From Zygaena filipendulae (taxonomy: Eukaryota; Arthropoda; Insecta; Lepidoptera; Zygaenidae), in NCBI GenBank assembly GCA_907165275.2, contig OU015675.1:513501-577500 (forward strand): DNA of 64,000 bases, in the 5' to 3' direction. Position 1 is the stretch's first letter; the number at the start of each line of letters is the position of its first letter. Shown here one piece after another: positions 10,321-20,949 of this stretch. The position numbers were made by a program, and so were the translations under genes. Below the pieces are notes generated by a model, which was not told the DNA's origin, did no database searches, and worked only from the letters and a program-made list of their open reading frames with translations.

Positions 10321-10456
10321 GAACACTGGATTTGTAGAATATTTCTCTGCAAGCATACAACTGCAATACGCGTAGTACAATATTGTTCAACTAGAAAGCG
10401 AAGCGTACACGAATATACTCTCAGTTTAGTGGCATAAAAGGACCAAAATATTTTAC
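10321..10456. repeat. unclassified repeat G, copy 1
   Basis: About 136 bp resembling 11559-11697. Both contain ACACTGGATTTGTAGAATAT, a CATACAA segment and AACTAGA, and both end near GGACCAAAAT. No terminal repeats or coding potential are evident. Confidence 0.6.
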
Positions 10457-10544
10457 AGTATTTCTGTTGTCCGTGCTTCTTTCTAGTTGTTGGATAGCGG
10501 TGAAAAATGTTTCGGTATTTTGTCTTTTCAAACAAAAACGTTGT

Positions 10545-10616
10545 CTCCACGGCGGGGAATCGAACCCCGGTCTCCCGCGTGACAGGCGGGGATACTGACC
10601 ACTATACTACCGAGGA
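10545..10616 (-). tRNA. tRNA-Asp: tRNA-Asp (anticodon GTC), copy 1
   Basis: 72 nt. The acceptor TCCTCGG faces CCGTGGA, the D arm reads AGTATAGTGGTCAGTAT, the anticodon loop is CTGTCAC on a CCCGC/GCGGG stem, and the T arm is CGGGGTTCGATTCCCCG. The acceptor stem has one T-T opposition (pair 4-69). A T5 run follows at 10534-10538. The sequence is identical to the second copy at 12651-12722. Confidence 0.95.
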
Positions 10617-10827
10617 TCATATTTACAGTAGCGAAAAACTGGTATTGAATCTACATTATAATGTCTTGCTTATCACGTGACTGTCACATTCGGTTTTTCA
10701 TTGATGTCTGCAGGCTCACATGAGCCTACTTTACAAATAATAAGTTTGTTTTTATGAGGCATTCTCTGGAACTATTATTTTATATTTTTTGTAGGTTAAG
10801 TAAAAGTTAGTGCACATACCTACTTTT

Positions 10828-10985
10828 TCCCGCGGTAATTCTGGATTACAATATAGCTTATTTTACCCAAGTATAATATAGCATTCTAACTGTGAAAATA
10901 ATTTTTGAACTCGGTCCAGTAGTTTTTGAGTTAAATCGTAACATACAAACAAACAAAAATACAAATCATTCCTCTTTATAGATGT
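10828..10985 (+). repeat. RTE/CR1-type repeat 3' end
   Basis: Contains CCCGCGGTAATTCTGGATTA and then ACTCGGTCCAGTAGTTTTTG with an ACATACAAACAAAC-rich end and CTCTTTATAGAT. This is the usual 3' tail form of the dispersed repeat family in this window. Confidence 0.65.
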
Positions 10986-11190
10986 AGGTCAAATCAGGTT
11001 TGCCAGGATTATCGGACTCTTATTGCAAAATCAATATTGTTTTCGGTATTTATTTATTAAGAATCATCAATAGGTTAATATTATAATGTAACCGGGTAAA
11101 GGTTACAACATGCTAATCTACTAGCATAAACGAAAAATAGGAAAAAAGGATCATTAAAACACCTGAATTTTCAATATACTTATCAATAAT

Positions 11191-11196
11191 TTTATT
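11191..11196 (-). terminator. candidate Gadd45 polyadenylation signal
   Basis: AATAAA on the minus strand, 552 nt downstream of the Gadd45 stop codon. It is the first canonical signal I noticed past the repeat G copy. Others exist further on (about 11045), so the true 3' end is not fixed by sequence. Confidence 0.35.
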
Positions 11197-11558
11197 TCAT
11201 TAAACATTTAATGCAATTTCATTATTATAAAGTAGGTATCTAGAATTAATTAAAAACAGTATAAAAACCTTGACAAATCTCTACTCGTTCATCGATATTT
11301 CGTCCAAACTGCCTTCCACTCTCGAGCCCTCAGAATATTGATTTTTAACTGACAATAATTTCAAAACGATACAATATCTCGTACAATGAACAATTTATTT
11401 TTAGTTTTACAAAATTAAGTAGGTACAATGTAAATTGACAAATTTCAATTACAAGATACAAAATTGTTAAATTGACTACATATTCTCATGATAGTCTTTT
11501 CAAAATTACGTAGGCAGACATTATAAATATCTATTTTTAGTATAAAAATACGTTTCCG

Positions 11559-11697
11559 AAACACTGGATTTGTAGAATATTTCTCGGCAGACATACAAAA
11601 TGCAACACGCATAATTCAACATTGTATAACTAGATGGCGTCACACGCATATCAAAACGCTCGCTAGAGCGACCAATAAAATGGGACCAAAATTTTAT
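11559..11697. repeat. unclassified repeat G, copy 2
   Basis: Second copy of the repeat at 10321-10456, lying just downstream of the Gadd45 stop codon and probably within its 3' UTR if the distal polyadenylation signal is used. Confidence 0.6.
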
Positions 11698-11747
11698 GGT
11701 CCTTGAATTTTAACCAATTTTTTTTTTCAAAAATCATTTCCAAATTA

Positions 11748-13091
11748 TCACTTCTCGGGCAGCTTAATAACTGGTGTCTGGGCATAGTCCCAGTTGTACT
11801 CGCAATACTCGACCAGATCTCTCTCCGAATCGGTCAGTGCCGACATGTCGAACTCTTGACTGTCAATATAAGGGTCTGCGTACGGATAGTGGACCAGCAA
11901 GCAGCTGTAGTCTGTTGCTTGGCACCGGCCCAAAATTTTGGCTAACTTCGCTTCGGAGTCAACCTGTTGACAAAATACAAAATAACCGTTAGTTTTGTAT
12001 ACATGGATGACATTATTATTTTGTCTAAGGTATTTTATGCTCAAAAATTTTATTTATGTTAATTTTTTCTTAAATATTTATAAGTTAATTATTCAAAGTA
12101 ACGAAAATTTTACTATACAAAAAATGTTATAAAGTTTCCCTTTAGTTAAAGATTGAAATCGTATTAGTTACCTATTTCTAAGAAAGTTATATGTGTGTTT
12201 AGAATTGGTAGTACTTTATTACTCTAATGTGTGTTCTATTTGGCTTTCAAAAATGAAAAAAAAAATCATAAAAATATTATATCTTGCATGTATCTTAATT
12301 TTTTATTACAATAAAACCGTCCTTCGTTGCCGGAGGAATAAAAATATCAAAAGACATTTACCTTGATGACATAAATGTCATTTTCTTCGCAGAAGGCTTG
12401 CAATAACACCTCTTGCATGTGCGTGGCGCTGTCGCCAGGTGGCGCTTCTACGGTAAAGCAGAAAAGCGCTCCTGTGCTGTTCTTTGACAAATATTGAATA
12501 GCTGGCAGCAGGCCGACTGTCAATCTCTTCTCCGAATGAGCGCGACGCAGCACCGTTTTGATGCATTCGCTGATTGGCCTGTAATGAAAAAGTAAAATTA
12601 AATATCTGGACAGCAGTAAAAATGTATCAAGGAAAAAAGATGCCTCCCCTCTCCACGGCGGGGAATCGAACCCCGGTCTCCCGCGTGACAGGCGGGGATA
12701 CTGACCACTATACTACCGAGGACCTAACCAGCTGTTGTGAAAGTTGGATGTCAAATTTCACAACGATAATGCCGGAAAAGTTCAATCTCCTATCGCATTC
12801 AAAAATATTAAGCTACAGTTAGATATAACTGTAAAGTTCTGTTTGTTTCTAATTACAAAAAACAGTTTTAATTCAAATGGGGTCACTAAACTTGTATTGT
12901 CTTTAACACTTGATTTTTCCTTAAACAGCCCCATGTTTCTTGCAAATAATACTACAATTACTATGCTATACTTGTCCTAACATATAAACAATTGTTACAC
13001 AATGTTATCTAATCATAATTGCTAGTTACCTTTTAGCGGCCACACCACTGAACGTCTCCGCCTTCATTGGGACCACGGAATCACTGTACAT
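11748..13091 (-). CDS. Gadd45: Gadd45 stress-response protein, three coding exons
   Basis: Gadd45 proteins are small acidic stress sensors of the L7Ae/L30e fold that bind MEKK4-type kinases and so feed the p38/JNK pathways. Exons on the minus strand are 13091-13030, 12578-12362 and 11963-11748, giving 164 codons against about 160-165 in the family. Both donors are GT (GTAACT, GTAAAT) and both acceptors AG, with phases 2 and 0. Recognition rests on LRRAHSEKRLTVGLLPAIQYL, an ALFCFTV strand, LLQAFCEENDIYVIKV, a CLLVHYPYADPY strand and the C terminus TPVIKLPEK, which align block by block with vertebrate GADD45 (for example its LIQAFCCENDI and ITLPE). The start at 13091 is the second ATG of the predicted mRNA, has GAA before it, and the first ATG (13261) is followed at once by TGA. 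A second in-frame Met lies at codon 9 (13067). The frame is intact. Confidence 0.87.
12651..12722 (-). tRNA. tRNA-Asp: tRNA-Asp (anticodon GTC), copy 2, in Gadd45 intron 1
   Basis: The sequence is the same as the gene at 10545-10616, including the T-T opposition in the acceptor stem; flanking DNA differs. It lies wholly within Gadd45 intron 1 (12579-13029) on the same strand as that gene. A T6 pol III terminator lies at 12633-12638. Confidence 0.95.
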
Positions 13092-13255
13092 ATTTCTTTG
13101 CAAATTAATACTTTTGAAACGAATTTTGTTAAAAATAACGCTATCCTCAACACCGGCCTTCGGTATCTTAACAATTTTCACTGACACTTGAACAGATATC
13201 CTTGTGCAATCCAAATCCGATGTAAACACTGAACAGTTCGTTCCACTTGTTGAAA

Positions 13256-13261
13256 TCACAT
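13256..13261 (-). promoter_or_regulatory. start-stop upstream ORF (ATG TGA) of Gadd45
   Basis: In the predicted Gadd45 leader the first ATG is directly followed by TGA. No other ATG lies between it and the coding start 170 nt downstream. Minimal uORFs of this kind stall or divert ribosomes in other eukaryotes; a role here is inferred. Confidence 0.5.
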
Positions 13262-13378
13262 GAGCACAGAAGCAGGTAATACTATGTCGCAACTATTTCA
13301 CAATATTCACAGTTCAAACAGACGTGCTATCGCTTTGAATGCTTCGCGAGATGTAAGTCGAGTGACGCTGCGTCATGG

Positions 13379-13384
13379 TTTATA
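13379..13384 (-). promoter_or_regulatory. TATA box of Gadd45
   Basis: TATAAA within CGCTATAAACC on the minus strand. A start site about 30 nt downstream (near 13350) would give a leader of roughly 260 nt. A TATA box fits a stress-inducible gene. Confidence 0.55.
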
Positions 13385-13399
13385 GCGTAGCACACAAGC

Positions 13400-15135
13400 T
13401 TAACTTTTACTCGAGTATGTGATCGTGTGCATACGCTCGATGTGTTCAAGTCTGTGTCAGTAACGCTGGGGATTCCGCGAAATCTACTCGATTTTTACGT
13501 CTGTGAGAGTGAATTATTGTGATAGTTTCGTGTGAACACGTGTCTTGATATCAGTGTGTGGCCTCATTTCTCCTGGAGAAGCATGAAGCATGTTTGGACA
13601 TGTCTACTGTCTAGTGATATTGTGTCCGTTTCAACTTGAGCTCTTTCGCGTTTGACTTTTGTTTGCGAATCGTTCGGACGTTCTTACGACCAGAGCTCAA
13701 TGCAAACTGTCCTTGGCTGGTTTGTTGGTGTGTGTAATTAGTGCGTTATCGCTTGGAGCTCGGGATTCCCGCCCGGGTTTTCGGTTAAGTAATTCAGTAA
13801 TTTTGCATTACTAACATTGAACGGATGCTGATTGCCGTTTGTTGTTTTGTTAGCGGTAATTGAATGTTTTACGACATAGGATTTTTGTTTTCCTCGGCTA
13901 ATACTGTCTTTTGTATATTCACCAACGTCATTTGACAGTTTGCAAACATTGTCCTTTGGTCAGGTAGCCCTGCAATGTATATTATCCTTGTTAATATAAA
14001 ACTACAGGTAGGCAAGGTAACATACTTTTGTTGTTTGTGAAATTTCCATCAGCAAGTTAAAGACTGTAGAGCTCAAACCATAATTTAGAAAGATTCCACA
14101 AGTTTAATCTTTGCATTACTTACAGTTAGTTTTGTACCTACCAAGGCAGGTGTGAACGACCTAGTCTAGTTTATGAGTTGTTTGTTTGTGTCAGGTTGAG
14201 TCAATAAACCTTTGTAAGAGCGAACATACTGGGTACCTATCAATCTACCTATAAAGTAAGCAAGTCAAGATTCGAAATATTGAAGTAGGTAAGTAGTTCA
14301 TTCTCTAATCAAAAGATATCATAAGTAGGTACTTACACTATCCTTGAGTAATTTTTATCCTGACATATAAAGAATCCCTGAAAGTTTAATATCAAAATTC
14401 TCGTATGAATTTAGGTAAAGATACCCGTATAAAGTACTTTGTGAAAATTACAATAAACCAGTAAGATTTTGCTTCCTATTTGTATCTTTGAATCCGTTGA
14501 AAAAAACCTCTTCGATCCTTTTTTCAGTCCAATAACAATAGTTGTAGATGGAATTTCTAAATTGACACGGAAGGAACAGCTAGTAGGTAGTAAATAAGGC
14601 TGTTGAAGTGAAAGAAATAAGTACCTACCTATCATATTAATTGCACAATCGCGTCTCATTAGTTGACTCGGCTGGCTTATCATTTCTAGAGGCAGCCAGT
14701 GGCCTTGCTTGTTAACATAATCGAGTAAAGTGTGCCGAGTGATTCACCGAACATTCCTTTGTAAGCGTAACAAAGTTTGCGATTGTAACTATACAAGAAC
14801 GGATCAATATGTAATTGCCTCAAGAGATTTAGGGAATGTTTCTGCAGAAGATTTGCCTCGATATTTAGCCATTGTCCGTTAGGATCTAAGGAAGCCGCAT
14901 TTGCTCTTACCGACTGAATATCCTTAATTTTTTTAGTAAGTAGCTATGAGTACCTATTAGCCTTTATTGAGTAATTCGGACATATGTAATACAGACCATG
15001 TAGCTCTTTCAATAGTTACCTTAAACTCGAAATTCGTAAGCTAATCTTTGACGGGCTTTTGCTAACAACCAACAGGCTTTGGAAATTACGCTGTTAGCTA
15101 CTAGAACTATAACCCAGCTGCAGATTATTATAGTA
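13400..15135. other. non-coding stretch upstream of Gadd45
   Basis: No reading frame, RNA gene or transposon recognised. The first about 350 bp (13400-13750) are less AT-rich than the rest and may hold Gadd45 regulatory DNA or the 5' end of a divergent transcript, but I see no splice or coding signal that proves it. Confidence 0.5.
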
Positions 15136-15140
15136 AATAA

Positions 15141-16334
15141 TAGTAGATTATACACCAAGGGGATAAAGCACTGTTTTATGTCACGGGCGCTACATTGAAT
15201 CCTGAACATAACGAAGGACTCCAAATTTAACTCCCGAGCGCAGCGAGGGTGTTATAAGCTAATTCCCGACCAAAGGGAGGGAATTAAGATTGAGTCCTGA
15301 GTGCAGTGAGGGATTCAAGCGCCCAAGAAAAAAACAGTTTTATCCCTGTGGTGTATACTCTACTTTTCTCACATAATGCGAGACAATAAAAAACCAGGCT
15401 TAGTAGATCCTATATAGCCACTTCTTTCAGCTGGCGTGGCCTACTCGATTTGACAAACAAATGAAGTTCGTCTCACTGCGAATCTAGTGGGCCACGGCTT
15501 CGGTCTTCGAAAATCGAGTTGGCCGCGCCCGCTGAGAACACATTCTGTTTAGCGAAATGAGACGTTATGGACATAGCAATAAGAATTATGAAAGTGAAAA
15601 TCACATTATTGACCAGCGGGTTATAATGAAATTCAATAGAACATTATAACCCGGCTAAAGCCAAGAGATATAATGTCTTGCTTTCGGTAAGGTTTACATG
15701 ACATATAATTCGGCATTGTCGAGCATGTGGTGTGAAATAGTAGATTATACACCAAGGGGATAAAGCACTGTTTTATGTCACGGGCGCTACATTGAATCCT
15801 GAACATAACGAAGGACTCCAAATTTAACTCCCGAGCGCAGCGAGGGTGTTATAAGTTAATTCCCGACCAAAGGGAGGGAATTAAGATTGAGTCCTGAGTG
15901 CAGTGAGGGATTCAAGCGCCCAAGAAAAAAACAGTTTTATCCCTGTGGTGTATACTCTACTTTTCTCACATAATGCGAGACAATAAAAAACCAGGCTTAG
16001 TAAATCCTATATAGCCACTTCTTTCAGCTGGCGTGGCCTACTCGATTTGACAAACAAATGAAGTTCGTCTCACTGCGAATCTAGTGGGCCACGGCTTCGG
16101 TCTTCGAAAATCGAGTTGGCCGCGCCCGCTGAGAACACATTCTGTTTAGCGAAATGAGACGTTATGGACATAGCAATAAGAATTATGAAAGTGAAAATCA
16201 CATTATTGACCAGCGGGTTATAATGAAATTCAATAGAACATTATAACCCGGCTAAAGCCAAGAGATATAATGTCTTGCTTTCGGTAAGGTTTACATGACA
16301 TATAATTCGGCATTGTCGAGCATGTGGTGTGAAA
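15141..16334. repeat. tandem duplication, two 597-bp units of hairpins
   Basis: Unit 1 is 15141-15737 and unit 2 is 15738-16334; I found only two substitutions (around 15258 and 15401). Each unit is a chain of inverted repeats. Hairpin 1 spans about 15147-15357, with arms TACACCAAGGGGATAAA and TTTATCCCTGTGGTGTA. Hairpin 2 spans about 15424-15540, with arms CAGCTGGCGTGGCCTACTCG and CGAGTTGGCCGCGCCCGCTG. Hairpin 3 spans about 15610-15655, with arms GCGGGTTATAATG and CATTATAACCCGG. No gene is present. The structure suggests nested fold-back transposons duplicated recently as one block. Confidence 0.9.
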
Positions 16335-16335
16335 A

Positions 16336-16795
16336 TATAATTATGTACAATACTCACTACATTAAATACCTATTGTATGTTTGTTGTACCTACTTTATGG
16401 ACTTATCGCAACCAGACTGGGAAACTATTGGATACTCTCAAAATATGTACAAAATGTATTTAAATATACCTTCTGCGAATATTATATCTCATGTTTACCT
16501 ACTTCAATAGAATTGTTTTGTGCATTTGACGTCACTATAATATTTTGTAGCAAATAAAAACACTGTTTACCGCTAGGTAGGTATCATAAATATTCGTATT
16601 TATCTTATTTATGTCAATTGTTTCCAATTAATTGTTTGTAGACTGCTGCAAATGTGTATTATGGTTATCGTTCATAGTAAAAAACAAAGTCGCTTACCGC
16701 TGCCTGTCTGTCCCTATGTATGCTTAGATCTTTAAAACTACGCAACGGATTTTGATGCGGTTTTTTTAATAGATAGAGTGATTCAAGAGGAAGGT
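16336..16795. other. unassigned AT-rich spacer
   Basis: Nothing recognisable; short open frames here look like chance. Confidence 0.5.
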
Positions 16796-16802
16796 TTATA
16801 CG

Positions 16803-16875
16803 TAAAGTTTATCCTGGAATTCCTGCGGGAACTCCGTAATTATCGTGGGGGAAACCGCGGGGGACAGCTAGTAAT
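16803..16875 (-). repeat. lepidopteran SINE-like repeat
   Basis: AATTCCTGCGGGAACTCCG followed by GGGGGAAACCGCGGGGGACA and GCTAG: minus-strand end of the family. A related fragment (GGAATTCCCGCGGGAGCTAC) is at 16991. Confidence 0.7.
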
Positions 16876-17447
16876 GTTATAAATCCGAAGGTGAGTTCAT
16901 TTGTTTCTTTGTAACGCTTTCAAAGCTCATGAGATTTTGCAGACAGGCTGTCAGCCGTACAGAAAAGGACATTGGGTATTTTTTATTCCGGAATTCCCGC
17001 GGGAGCTACCGCAGTGAACTTAAAAAAAATTAAATACATGGCGAAGAGGTGATCTTTTTGCCATTTTACCATATTTTCCTCTGGTTAGTACATTAAAAGT
17101 AGACGCCGTTAGATCCTTTTCATGATAAGTCATATCGATCTAGGTTTCTCCGTAACAGCGGATTCAACTTTGACACATCGCGTCGGGGTCCGGGGTCATG
17201 GACATTGGACAGCTGCCACCTTGTACAGTGTATCTACACTGTTCCAGTAAATCGAGCCTTATTGGTTCGGAATGGGTTGATTCGCAGAATGACTGCTGTA
17301 GCACAGAATATAATATTATGATACTATAACTGTAGTAATATCGAGTGATTGCTTATCGGGAATTATCGATTTTGGTTTTTGATTCCTTTTGTTTCTGTAC
17401 TGTGTATATTTTCTAATTTATAGATGACTAGCTATTCATTAGTAATT

Positions 17448-17565
17448 TTAGAGTTCCCGCGGGAATTCCGGGATAAAAATTAGTCCTTCTCTGTATGCCT
17501 GACAAATTGTATACCAAATTTCATGATGAGCGGTTGAGCCGTTCAGACGTGAAAGGACGGACTAC
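17448..17565 (+). repeat. lepidopteran SINE-like repeat
   Basis: GAGTTCCCGCGGGAATTCCG through TTTCATGATGAGCGGTTGAG and GTTCAGACGTGAAAGGACGG. Sequence 17566-18280 holds nothing else I can assign. Confidence 0.75.
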
Positions 17566-18280
17566 CTATTATTTTTTGTTTAATTACCTACGAACTTTTT
17601 GTAATTATAAAGTAATTATTGTATATTTATTGTCAAGGTTAATAAATTAAACAAGGTTCAATAAAAATACAATTATTATTAATTTTTGATGTAAACCGTT
17701 CAATATAAAAATATTTCTTTACGGTTCAAAATTTCTCAACAGATTTTTCCGCCTCATTCAGACATCCGAATCCTGACTCTACATTCTAAAATGTTTATTA
17801 TTGTGTAATAAATAGGTAATATACTGAACACCGAACGCCCGAAAGCACAAGTTCGACAGGGGATTTAGCGTCTTAACCCGATGGGTAAAGCTGTGACGAC
17901 TCTACGGGTTTAATGTGGGTGTGTAATGCGGGTAAATATACCTGCCGTCACTAGATATTTTACCCAACAACAAGCGATCTTAGCGGAACGGAGTTTACCC
18001 GTGGGTTTTTCCTCAATCTTTCATATATTATATACATCTTCCGCATAAAAAAATCTTATTATTAACTTGACCAAGGCATCCTGCCACCATAATATTATGT
18101 CGGACGACAACTACGTCTACTACACAACACGGAATCGTAAGCTTCGCATAATTTAGGAAATACAATCACTCACCAGCTCACCAGTGAAATAGTATAGACG
18201 TTGTAAACTCCATCCAAAGATTAAAGTTGAATTCCACGTGGTAACAAAGGTAATTCGTAAATCTTATAATAATAGTACAT

Positions 18281-18399
18281 TGTTATCCAAGGGGTGAAAG
18301 TAACTCATTTAGTGCCGAGACGGGGTTTGGCGCCCGAGCGTAGCGAGGGCGCCAATAGTTCGAGGCACTAAATAAGTTACTTTCTCCCGAGGGTAACAC
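18281..18399. repeat. fold-back element with GC-rich core
   Basis: Arms TGTTATCC...GTGAAAGTAACTCATTTAGTGCC and GGCACTAAATAAGTTACTTTC...GGGTAACA form a long imperfect hairpin. The core TTGGCGCCC-GAGCGTAGCGA-GGGCGCCAA has a perfect 9-bp stem. It shares CCCGAGCGYAGCGAGGG with the 597-bp units (15233-15249). An AT-rich spacer follows to 18940. Confidence 0.75.
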
Positions 18400-18940
18400 T
18401 GTGCTTTTCATTACGAATGCAAGGAAAGTCAAAATAAAAATAGGAATTAGCTAAAGAAAAAATGAGTGAAGATTGGATAGTCGCTTGACGCTTTCCCACC
18501 TATTTCTTTTTCTTTGGCCGGCTAGCTATTCAGCCAGTATTTTTTATTTACATTGTGGCGACCTAAATTATAATAAAGTCATCTAAAAAAATATTTTCTT
18601 TAATTATTAAGTATTAATTAAAGAAAATAAAATAATATTATTTATATTTTAATTAATTAATTAGCTTAAGAAAAAATGAGTGAATTTTATTTTAATTAAT
18701 ACCTACTTAAACTTTACGTTATTTCAATTTTACATGGCGCTGGCTGTATAGAAAGTTGGAACATGGTTCAATAGAAATGTGAAAATAGACCTAGTTTTTT
18801 TTTAATAATTTGACAGTTGTCAGTTGAAAGCGATTCTCCCTAGGGCTGAAAAGAGCTACTTTCAACCCGCTTCTCAGGCAACTTCAGACCTACTTTCCGA
18901 GCATGAGTAATGAAAAATATTTTAGACACTTTTATTATAT

Positions 18941-19294
18941 AACGTGTTAATGAATTAACTGAAAACTAGAAAGTAGTTTGCTCAGAATCGACTAGCGAAT
19001 CGATCGCACTATGTTTTAATATAGGTTATATTTTTTCATTTTTACTAGCCCATGTCTAAATTATTTATAATACAATATTTGGCGCGTACGCCGCGCGCAG
19101 CAAAAAAAATCGAACCGGTAGACGCGGGCGTAGCGCTTGGAATTTCGTAGATAGATCACCTCCAAAGGCTCCAAACTAATGTTGAATAACTTTTAAAGTA
19201 TTAATTTTTTCGACATAAAATATATTTTAATCATATTATTGTTTATTTTTTTAAATGGGGTGTATCAGGTTTTCAGTTAATTCATTAACACGTT
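18941..19294. mobile_element. MITE family D, perfect 26-bp TIRs
   Basis: A 354-bp non-coding element. The outer 26 bp (starting AACGTGTTAATGAATTAACT) at 18941-18966 are repeated exactly in inverted orientation at 19269-19294. The interior contains a GC-rich stretch (about 19080-19140) and no transposase. No clear target-site duplication is seen. Confidence 0.8.
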
Positions 19295-19432
19295 GTAGAA
19301 GTAAGTAATCATAGTCTTATCATAATACATTAATAATAATAATACTTACATTATAAAATAAAAATACATTAACAGATAAAATTAATAGTTACTAGGTGAA
19401 GCGGAGTAGGTACTTATCTGTGATCCTTCCTT

Positions 19433-19615
19433 ATGCGATAAATGCGAATGTGAGTTTGTGTCTATTTGTTTGTCTGTTTACGCTTTTACGCCTTAACTAC
19501 TCAGCCGAACATCATGATTTTGCATAAACGTTAGGGTAGGGTAATTTATTTATAACACCGAATTCCCGCGGGAACTCCTAAATTAGCGCGGGTGAAACTG
19601 CGAGGAACAGCTTTA
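19433..19615 (-). repeat. lepidopteran SINE-like repeat, near full length
   Basis: Reads ATAAATGCGAATGTGAGTTT, then CGCCTTAACTACTCAGCCGA, CGAATTCCCGCGGGAACTCC and finally GGGTGAAACTGCGAGGAACA. This is the most complete minus-strand copy. 19616-20205 shows no other feature. Confidence 0.8.
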
Positions 19616-20207
19616 ATTAAAGACATTTAAAAAAATACAGGATATTACGTATATTAAAGGTGCCAAGCTTATAGCAGAATACAAAACAATGATTTTTCGA
19701 ATGTCTGTTAATAAATGCATAAACTACTAGAAATTGTTTTTGAGGAAAAAACTTGCAATATTCAATTTCAAAGATTCTAAGAAATTCGCCTGCGTTTGCG
19801 CCACATATGAAGCTGATATAACGTAGTAACTGGTTTTATGAATGGATGCACGCCCGACATCGGTAAGCTGACACGATTTATACTTTATGCTAGTAGGAAT
19901 AAGAGTGATAATGTAATGTGGAGTAACGATCATTGACGTATGAGGACGTATCTCGGTGGAGGCACGCGTTGGTACGAAATTTGTTAATTATCGTGTCAAT
20001 TACATTTTAATAACTCATTATTCAGATAACACCTATCATAATTTAATGTGTTTTAGCTAAGTTATACCTACTTTTAGCTAAGTTATTTGTTATTTTATTT
20101 TACCAGCTGTTGCCCCCGAGTGAGACCTGAGTGAATTGCTTAATTAGGTACCTCCGAACTCTTTGAATCGGGAATGAGTACCATAAGATTTTCATACATA
20201 TTATAGA

Positions 20208-20366
20208 CTAGCTATGTCCCGCGGTTTCACCCGCGTGAAAGGTTTTTATACAAAAAAACTTTTTCCCGACATCCGATTTCAATAAACCAAAGCCTATATG
20301 TAGCTCCAGGCTAAGCATAATCTACCTGTGAAAACCGCATGGCAATCCGTTCAGTAGGTTCGGAGA
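20208..20366 (+). repeat. lepidopteran SINE-like repeat
   Basis: ACTAGCTATGTCCCGCGGTT through ATCCGTTCAGTAGGTTCGGAG, ending at the TAGAA pentamer run. Confidence 0.75.
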
Positions 20367-20530
20367 TTATAGAATAGAATAGAATAGAATAGAATACACT
20401 TTATTGTACACCAAAATAATTTTACAGTGTGTTAATAAAAACTTATAACTAAGGGCATACAAAAGGCGGTCTTATCGCTTTACTAGCGATCTCTTCCAGA
20501 CAACCTTTTAAAAGATTATCGTGAACAGAC
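20367..20530 (-). repeat. LINE 3' end with (TTCTA)n tail
   Basis: On the minus strand it reads GGTTGTCTGGAAGAGATCGC, then AAGACCGCCTTTTGTATGCC, TACAATAAAGTGTATTCTAT and a pentanucleotide tail, which I recognise as a common 3' UTR of lepidopteran non-LTR elements. No RT is attached. Confidence 0.65.
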
Positions 20531-20875
20531 AGACAGACAGAAAAGTATTTTAAAAACTTTTTTTTGGACTTGGTTACTCTTCTTTTTATCACCCCTCTCA
20601 ATTTTAGGTAAAAATATTCAATGTACAGAATCGCGGATTCTACTCTTTTATTATAGTATAGATGTAGTATAGATTTCCGAGCCAACGACGGTAGAAATGC
20701 GATATTAGCATTTTCACTCTAAATTAACATTTTTACTCACAATCAAGTAAGTAACCCGCTACAAAGAAATTATAATGATTGGAATAAAAGAATACGTAAT
20801 GTCTACGAAGCTAAAAGCGCACACCATTGCACAATCCATTCACAAAGTCCGTGTCAGAATTGACGTCTCGACTCG

Positions 20876-20946
20876 TTGCATTGCAACCGAGTTAATTAGC
20901 GATCCATGTAACGCGGTCCGGGTTCGAATCCGGTCCCACTTTAGTA
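20876..20946 (+). repeat. tRNA-like remnant
   Basis: GTCCGGGTTCGAATCCGGTC resembles a tRNA T arm and pol III B box, preceded by degenerate sequence with no matching acceptor or D arm. It may be the head of a tRNA-derived SINE or a tRNA pseudogene. Confidence 0.4.
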
Positions 20947-20949
20947 ACT

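Noticed and set aside
12378..12566. Second minus-strand frame overlapping Gadd45 exon 2
   Set aside because: Alternative frame of the real exon; splice phases and homology select the other frame.
13400..13760. First exon of a divergent gene on the plus strand
   Set aside because: Composition is suggestive but there is no ATG with sustained frame and no supported donor site.
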